Shown here in pieces: positions 58,190-64,000 of a stretch of DNA of 64,000 bases. The number at the start of each line of letters is the position of its first letter. The first letter of the stretch is position 1. The position numbers were made by a program, and so were the translations under genes. The stretch lies in NCBI RefSeq assembly GCF_958298935.1, contig NC_084941.1:11506001-11570000 (forward strand), given 5' to 3'. The notes under the pieces were generated by a model, which had not been told where the DNA came from, did no database searches, and was given only the letters and a program-made list of their open reading frames with translations. Source of the DNA: Phragmites australis. Lineage: Eukaryota; Streptophyta; Magnoliopsida; Poales; Poaceae.

Positions 58190-59650
58190 TGAGCTCCTCA
58201 CCGGGGGGCCCCCTCGATGCCTTGGGCCAGATAGAGCTTCCCTTCACCTTGGTGAGGGCTTCACTGCGTGAACTGGGGTGATCACCTTCGACATCGTGGA
58301 TGTAACTTACACATACAATGTCATCCTTCGTCAAGGCTCTTTGAACAAATTTGGGGCGGTCACTTATCACAACTACCTCTGCATGAAGATGCCCGGTCCC
58401 CATGGGTTGATCTCTATCAATGGGGATCAAGGCTTGGTAAGTGCATCAAGTATAGGCACCCTGCCCAACTTGACAGCCGCCACATCCACAAGACCATTCG
58501 TAGGCTCCCCTTTGGTGAGCCCTAAGCCTCATTGCACATTGAATCCACGATCAGAAGGGGATGCCAAGTATGTCCCTGTGTGGCGGACCTCACTCCGGAG
58601 CAGGATGCCCAGCTCCTAGCCATTTTGCAGGCCAACATCGATGTTTTGCCTAGTCCCCATAGGACCTCCCCAGGGTGGACCACTACATCATTGAGCACGC
58701 CCTTCGAGTTGACCTGCAGCTATCATCCGAGCAGGCGGAGAACGCAAAGGAGGAAGTTCAGAAGATGCCGAAGACTGGGGTTATCCACGAAGTCATCCAC
58801 TCTGAATGGATGTCAAACCCCATTTTGGTCAAGAAGCCTAATGGGAATTGACACATGTGCATTGACTTCACGACACTCAACAAGGCATGCCCCGAGATCT
58901 ATACCCGCTCCCTCGCATCGACTAGCTCATGGACTCCACCACTGGTTGTGAGCTATTGAGCTTCATGGATGCATACTCTGGATACCACCAAGTGTGGATG
59001 GCCACGGAAGACAAAGACAAAACTGGCATCATTGCCCCCTTTAGGGTGTACTACTACGTTCGAATGCCTTTTGGCCTCTGAAATGCCAGAGCCACCTTCT
59101 CCTATTTGGTGCACAAAATCCTAGAGCAGCAACTAGGCTACAACATGGAAGCCTACATCGATAACATCATCATAAAAAGCAAGCTTAAAGATGACCACGT
59201 CGTCGACCTTCAACTAACCTTCAATAGCCTCTGGGCCGCAAGCGTGTGGCTCAACCTAGAGAAGTGTGTCTTTGGCGCCAAGGCTGGCAAACTGTTAGGC
59301 TATCTCATATCCAGGAGATGCATAGAGGCCAACCTTGGCAAGATCCGTGCCATCATACAAACGATACCACACCAATGCGAAGGGGATCCAGTGACTGGCC
59401 AGCCGCATCGCATCCCTCAGCCATCTCCTCACCAAATCCGTCGAGAACAACCTTTAATTCTTCAAAATGTTGAGGGGCTTCGAGCCTTTCAAGTGGACGG
59501 CGGAGTGCCAGGATGCCTTCGATACCCTCAACGCCCACCTGTCTGCCCTCAAGACAGTCACAATACCCCTCCCTGGCGAAGGGCTCATCTTGCACTTGTC
59601 TGCCTCTGCCTCCGCTGTAAGTGTTGTGCTCATACGGGAGGAGGAGAGTA
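58190..59650 (+). pseudogene. Protease end and reverse transcriptase of element C, decayed
   Basis: At 58268-58440 the segment ITFDIVDVTYTYNVILRQG with FGAVTYHNYLCMKMPGPHG is the part that follows the protease catalytic site in Tat elements; the catalytic Asp region itself is lost upstream. RT blocks follow: GVIHEVIHSEWMSNP (about 58765-58810), a CIDF block after an in-frame TGA at 58849, the FMDAYSGYHQV block (about 58960) and MPFGL (about 59060). At 59153-59164 the palm motif reads YIDN instead of YIDD, a substitution of a metal-binding Asp. LNLEKCVFGAKAGKLLGYL follows at about 59250-59310. Frame changes occur at several points. Confidence 0.75.
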
Positions 59651-59689
59651 AGGGCTGCCCTATTTAGAGGGCGATCTGCTATGTTTTGG

Positions 59690-60592
59690 AGGCCAAAAAT
59701 GCACTACACCGAGCTCAAGGAGATGGTGTATGCACTCTTAATGGCCTCATGCAAGCTTTGGCATTACTTCCTAATCTACGACATCGTAGTACCAACCTCA
59801 TACCCACTTTGTGACATGTTCCATAATCGGGAAGTTACAAGACGTATAGGCAAGTGGGCTGTGGAACTAGCATCCTTTGTAGTGAAGTTTGCGGCCCACT
59901 TGGCCTTCAAATCGTATGGCCTAACTGACTTCATCGTCGAATAGACTCCCCCCACCACAGGACTCCCAGCAGCCCCTCCAGAAGATGTATGGACAATATA
60001 CACTAATGGAGCCTGGGCGTCCACCGGCATGGGGGCCGGAGAAGTCCTCATCTCCCTAATAGGGCAACGAGTCGCGTTCACTGCCCGCCTGGTGTTCAAC
60101 ACAACCAACAACATCACCAAACACGAATTTGTACTCTTGAGACTTTGGAAGGCTCGAGCCTTAGATGCCACTAGACTCGTCGTGAAGATAGACTCTCAGG
60201 TCATCACCGGGCACATTGACAAGAGCTTCCAGGCTCGACATCTGGACCTGGTAAAGTACCTTGAAGCCATCTGCAAATTTGTGGGATCCTTTTGTGGCAT
60301 CTTAGTGAAAATAATACCATGCATAGACAACCAAGAGGCCAACACTGTGGCCAAAGAAGCCACTGGGAGCAGGTTCCTTCCACCAGGGGCCTTTTTTGAA
60401 GTCTTCCACAAGTCGGCGACATGCACCTTCGATGGGGTCACCATCGCCATCCTCCCAATCAGCCACCCAGATTGGATGGCCAGCCTCGTCTCCTTCCTAA
60501 ATGGAATCGAGGAGCCTGATGATCCCATTGAGCTCTGTCACATTGAGCAGCGCGCTAGGAGCTACCTCCTGGTGGATGAATCCCTTTACTAG
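59690..60592 (+). pseudogene. Dual RNase H region of element C, decayed
   Basis: 59702-59944 is the gypsy-type RNase H tail (HYTELKEMVYALLMASCKL, then GKWAVELASF). A second, archaeal-like RNase H follows at 60029-60592, and its first motif reads YTNGAW just before (60005-60007 is AAT), where Asp is expected. Later motifs KIDSQV and EANTVAKEA follow, the last with Asn where Asp is usual. A second RNase H is a known mark of Tat elements. The enzyme would remove the RNA strand during reverse transcription; these substitutions make it inactive. Confidence 0.72.
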
Positions 60593-60829
60593 GCTGGAGT
60601 TTGGGTCCCGCTCCTCCGCTGTGTCTCCAAGGAGCAGGGGGCAACCTCCTTCAAGAGATTCATGAATGATTCTGTGGCAGCCACCTCATTCTCCACACCC
60701 TTGGAGACAAAGTACTCCGCTAGGGGTTATACTGGCCCACGATTATGTCCGGGAGGAACTCGTCCGCACATACTAGTGGATGGAGGCGGTGAAGCCACCA
60801 GCCTCAGACTCTACTACAACCCATCGCTC

Positions 60830-61665
60830 CTGTCTGGCCCCTGGCACGCTGGGTAATGGACTTGATTGGACCATTCCCTCGAGCCAAGGGAAACCTTTAG
60901 TATGCAGTGGTGGCCTTGGAGTACTTCTCCAAGTGGATTGAAGTGGAGCCCCTCACAGCCATCATGTCCATGAATGCCTAGCAATTCTTCTGGAAAAATG
61001 TCATATGCCGCTTCGATGTCCCGCGTCATCTCACTGTTGAAAATGGTACGTAGTTTGACTCCGGCCCGTTCTGAGAGTTCTGCATTGAGCTCTGCTTTGT
61101 CGTGGTTCGTCACCCACAATCCAACAGGCCATTGAGCGCACCAACAACAACATCCTCTCTAGCCTCAACTGGTGCCTCGTTAGCATTACCAAAGGCCTAT
61201 CGGTTGAAGATCTTCCAAATGTGTTGTGGTCCCTCTACACCACAGCATGTGCCTCACTAGATTTACCCCTTTCCTTCTCCTGTTCGGTGAGGATGCTATG
61301 ACTCCAACCAAAATAAGGGGGATACTCCCATAGGGTTCATCTCCCAGAGACCCTTGGAGAAAGAGATCTATCCCTCAATCTCACCGAAGGCATGAGGCTC
61401 CACGCTCTTCAGAACCTCGACCAATACATCACCGAAACCAAGGCTTGGTACAATCCCAAGGTCGCACCATGAACCTTCAAACCCGTAAACCTAGTCCTTT
61501 GGTGTGCCTTGGCTCTGGGAAAATAGCAAAACAAATGGGAAGGACCTTACCTGGTCCTCGAATCCAACGGTCCTAGCTCCTATCGCTTGGTGAACACCGA
61601 AGGGATCCCCTTGAGCACACCTAGAACGTGGAGGCACTCCACAGGTATTATATGTAGAAGCCCTT
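60830..61665 (+). pseudogene. Integrase of element C, decayed
   Basis: The core begins with MDLIGPFPRAKGN (about 60857), so the first catalytic Asp is kept. The second motif reads LTVENGT (about 61040), with Glu for Asp. The segment that should hold the catalytic Glu is scrambled. The C-terminal block WEGPYLVLESNGPSSYRL (about 61540-61590) and TWRHST are readable. The N-terminal zinc finger was not found between 60593 and 60830. Several stops (near 60898, 60979 and 61053) interrupt it. Confidence 0.7.
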
Positions 61666-61789
61666 CCCCCCACATGGTGTAGATGGAGAGCTACTATATG
61701 TAAGCAGCATTGTAACCTAGCCAATCCCATCGCCACATTTTGTAATGCATGGCTAAACAATATCACCCAAGTGTGTCCCATCCACCCTC

Positions 61790-62520
61790 CTCTACCTCGA
61801 AGGCCAAAGGCCTCGGTAGCACCGAGCACAAAACCCTCCGCTACCTCACATAACGTACATCTCGATAGTGTTGAGTAGGTAACCCTTCGCTACCTTGAAG
61901 GTCGCACACCTCGGTAGCAACGAGCATAAAACCCTCCGCTACCTCAAAGGCCATAGGCCTCGATAACGTTGAGCAGGTAACCCTCTACTACCTTGAAAGC
62001 TGCAGGCCTTCGCAGTTTCAAGCACAAAACCCTCTACTACTTCGAAGGCCACAGGACTCGGTAGCATCGAGCAGGTAACCCTCCGATACCTTGAAGGCCA
62101 TAGGCCTCAGCAGCATCGAGCACAAAACCCTCTACTGCCTTGAAGTCCACAAGCCTCGGCACCGTCAAGCAGGTAACCCTCCACTACCTCGAAGGCCATA
62201 GGCCTTGGCAGCATCAAGCACAAAACCCTCTGCTACCTCGAAGGCCACATGCCTCGATAGCGTCGAGAAGGTAACCCTCTATTACCTCAAAGGCCACAGG
62301 CCTTGTTAGCATCAAGCACAAAACCCTCCTCTACCTCGAAGGCCACATGCCTCAGTAGCATCAAGCAGGTAACCCTCCACTAGCTTGAAGGCCTCAGGCC
62401 TCAGTAGCATCAAGTAGGTAACCCTTTGCTACCTCAAAGGCCACATGCCTTAGTAGCATCGAGCAGGTAACCCTTCATTGCCTTGAAGGCCACATGCCTC
62501 GATAGTGTCAAGCACACTAG
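61790..62520. repeat. 49-bp tandem array with two alternating variants
   Basis: About 14-15 units of 'ctacctcgaaggccacagg' + 'cctcggtagcatcgagca'. In most of the array, units ending 'cacaaaaccctc' alternate with units ending 'caggtaaccctc', giving a dimer of about 98 bp. It lies between integrase and the presumed 3' LTR of element C. Confidence 0.85.
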
Positions 62521-62770
62521 TATGCTCCTTCCTAGCTAGTTCAACCTCTTCCTTGAGCCTTAAATTAGTGGTTCCTTTAGTCGCACCCTCTGGCCGCTAA
62601 TGGCCACATCATGTGAGGGGGCAGGAAGAGGGAGGCCTCCTGAGCGTCGCTATGAGCAAAGTAAAAGGCGAGAAGGGAAGCGAAGTTGGCATATCACAAT
62701 CTTATTTATACGATAAGTACAAAAACTGTACTTGGCATTAAGCCTTTAAATCGATCCTTACAGTCAAAAC
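62521..62770. other. Non-coding stretch after the 49-bp array
   Basis: No gene seen. Read on the minus strand, 'taagattgtgatatgcc' and 'cgtataaataag' (near 62700) form a TATA-like site downstream of the antisense ORF, with no evident use. Confidence 0.3.
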
Positions 62771-63304
62771 TTATAATAAATCCAGCCCTAACAGATAAGC
62801 TAGGCCATAGTGTCTTCCCAAAGTGTGGTGATACGTGGAGGAATGTCGCCACTCTTTGGAGCCACCAACACTATGACCAGATTGGCGCACGGGGCAATGG
62901 CACATGTACTCTCGATGTGAAGACCTCTTGCCAAAGATGAAGTCTCCGTGAGCCCAAAAAGGTGAGGCTTCCACCTGGAAAGGGTAGGAGTCAAATGCCA
63001 CGACATCCAACTCCCCCAACAACAATGAATCCACCACGGCCTCCATGTCCTCCATCTTGATCCGGGCCATGACGTCCTTAAGGGTATCAGATGACACTAT
63101 TCCGTTGTGGTCTTGTGGGAGAATGAAATGCCGAGAATCACATGGGCCAGTGGCCTCAAAAATGCTCCACCACTTGTCTATCCCTACAGAACCTAGGCCA
63201 GCTTCTAAGGTAGAAGCAGAGGGGTCCTCCAGCTCCATCTTAACCAAGATGTCGACGACCACCCCCAGGTCCTCCACATCCTTGGGAATCATGAGGTAGG
63301 ACAA
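62771..63304 (-). pseudogene. Antisense ORF in element C, possible relative of Tat antisense genes
   Basis: 177 codons on the minus strand, opposite to the pol of element C and at the place where element A has its antisense gene. The product is acidic, with MELEDPSAS and MARIKMEDMEAVVDSLLLG segments. A further minus-strand open piece lies upstream at 63533-63867. No clear similarity to the element A product could be read. Position is the main argument; it may be only the last exon of a longer gene that enters from the right edge. Confidence 0.4.
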
Positions 63305-64000
63305 AGTGCTCCCACCGCATTAGAGGTAACACAGGCCCAAGCAATCAAGATGTGTTGGGCCCTCCTCTAGAAGCAGTAGCCCGAGCACTCAAAAAGTTTC
63401 CTCCTGCTTCAGGTCACCAAACTTGTATGCACAAACCCCTTTCAAGGGTTAGCCGTATGACATGCATATCCCAATACATCATATGGATAAAGCACAAAGG
63501 AGACATAGTTCTGCAAAAAATTGGTGAACGTGTCATGGTACATAAAGGAGAGTTAACACAGTAGGTCTCCCCCCCCCCCCCCCGCCCAAGGAAAATGAGA
63601 GAACAAAAATATTGCTCAGAACTACACCTCCGAAGGTCGGTCTTGTGGAGCATCGCCTACAGGCGGAGGCTGTTCCCATGGAGCGATGTCTAGACAAGGA
63701 GGTAGCCTCAATGAGCAGATGCCCTTTTGTGGTGGTGGTGCGCTTGAGGAGGCCTCCGGGCGTGGAGCCTGACCTTCTGCAGGGTCTGAGTGGGGAGCCC
63801 TCAGGCACTTGACTTCACACGATCTGCTATAAAACATAGCATCACATGTTGTCCATGCTTTGCCCATACTCCCTGACGGAAGTTGTCCAAGGCTGCATGA
63901 ATCTCCACCAGTGGTGCCTCAGGTTGGAGGTCCTCAACTATGAATTCCAGGGCAAGCTAATCCAATGCTTTGAGCTGGCTACACCCCACGCGGTGCAGTA

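Larger units (their letters stand above)
54926..64000 (+). mobile_element. Tat-like Ty3/gypsy element C, runs off the right edge
   Basis: An LTR-like piece (about 54926-55332), a primer-binding-like site, a long poorly recognised leader and gag region, decayed pol in the plus direction (protease end, RT, two RNase H domains, integrase; 58190-61665), a 49-bp tandem array (61790-62520) and an antisense ORF follow in the order of a Tat element. No 3' LTR is inside the window. Every catalytic centre examined has at least one substitution, so this copy is old. Confidence 0.7.

Overview
This window is plant nuclear DNA, almost certainly from a grass and more likely a panicoid one. The basis is its content: a large CACTA transposon with CCGGCACTGATA-type subterminal repeats, Tat-lineage Ty3/gypsy elements with an antisense extra gene, multi-kilobase solo LTRs, a copia-type LTR with diverged CCGGATGATCCGG motifs, an L1-type LINE remnant and a small hAT MITE. 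I found no host gene that I can defend. Nearly everything recognisable is a transposable element, mostly decayed and nested. The species is inference; I did not compare it with any database.

Layout. 1-4862: AT-rich, no recognised gene, one 61-bp tandem duplication. 4863-about 6545: a CACTA-like non-autonomous element with inverted 'cacagacggtttt' subterminal repeats. 7337-26150: an 18.8-kb CACTA element with matching ends and a CCT target-site duplication (TSD). It holds a decayed tnp2 transposase (12978-15963) and a second-ORF remnant (23023-25533). It is interrupted by a 4.46-kb solo LTR (8173-12631, TSD AGATC) and by a minus-strand gypsy remnant (about 18815-23014) made mostly of three tandem-repeat blocks, a gag fragment and one LTR. 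26525-27501: a short CACTA element with TSD TAT and a GC-rich core. 27520-28480: a minus-strand LINE fragment. 29240-31561: the 3' end of a copia-type element with a 1715-bp LTR. 32276-32424: a hAT MITE with an 8-bp TSD. 33044-33540: an AT-rich imperfect inverted repeat.

From 33814 to the right edge is a clear nest. Tat-like element B (LTR 33814-34451, gag, protease, RT) is split at 37980 by a solo LTR (37981-54323, TSD CTCAC). That LTR is itself split by a near-complete 13,040-bp Tat element A on the minus strand (38636-51675, TSD GCCGC, two 845-bp LTRs). Element B resumes at 54324, jumps from its RT coding region to a 70-bp tandem array, and meets the LTR-like start of element C (about 54926 to beyond 64000). 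Element C has decayed pol, a 49-bp alternating repeat array and an antisense ORF.

The most informative locus is element A. Opposite its gag-pol (50765-44815, minus) it carries a plus-strand gene (39978-43141) with its own TATA box, an 81-bp frame-preserving intron and a coiled-coil product of the 'putative gypsy type transposon' kind. Its reading frame is closed by four TGA codons and one TAG codon, all of which look like C-to-T changes, plus one frameshift. The sense gag-pol is broken in a similar way. The antisense gene belongs to a known class of Tat-lineage extra ORFs, so I do not claim a new system, but its promoter, intron and decay pattern are worth a second look.
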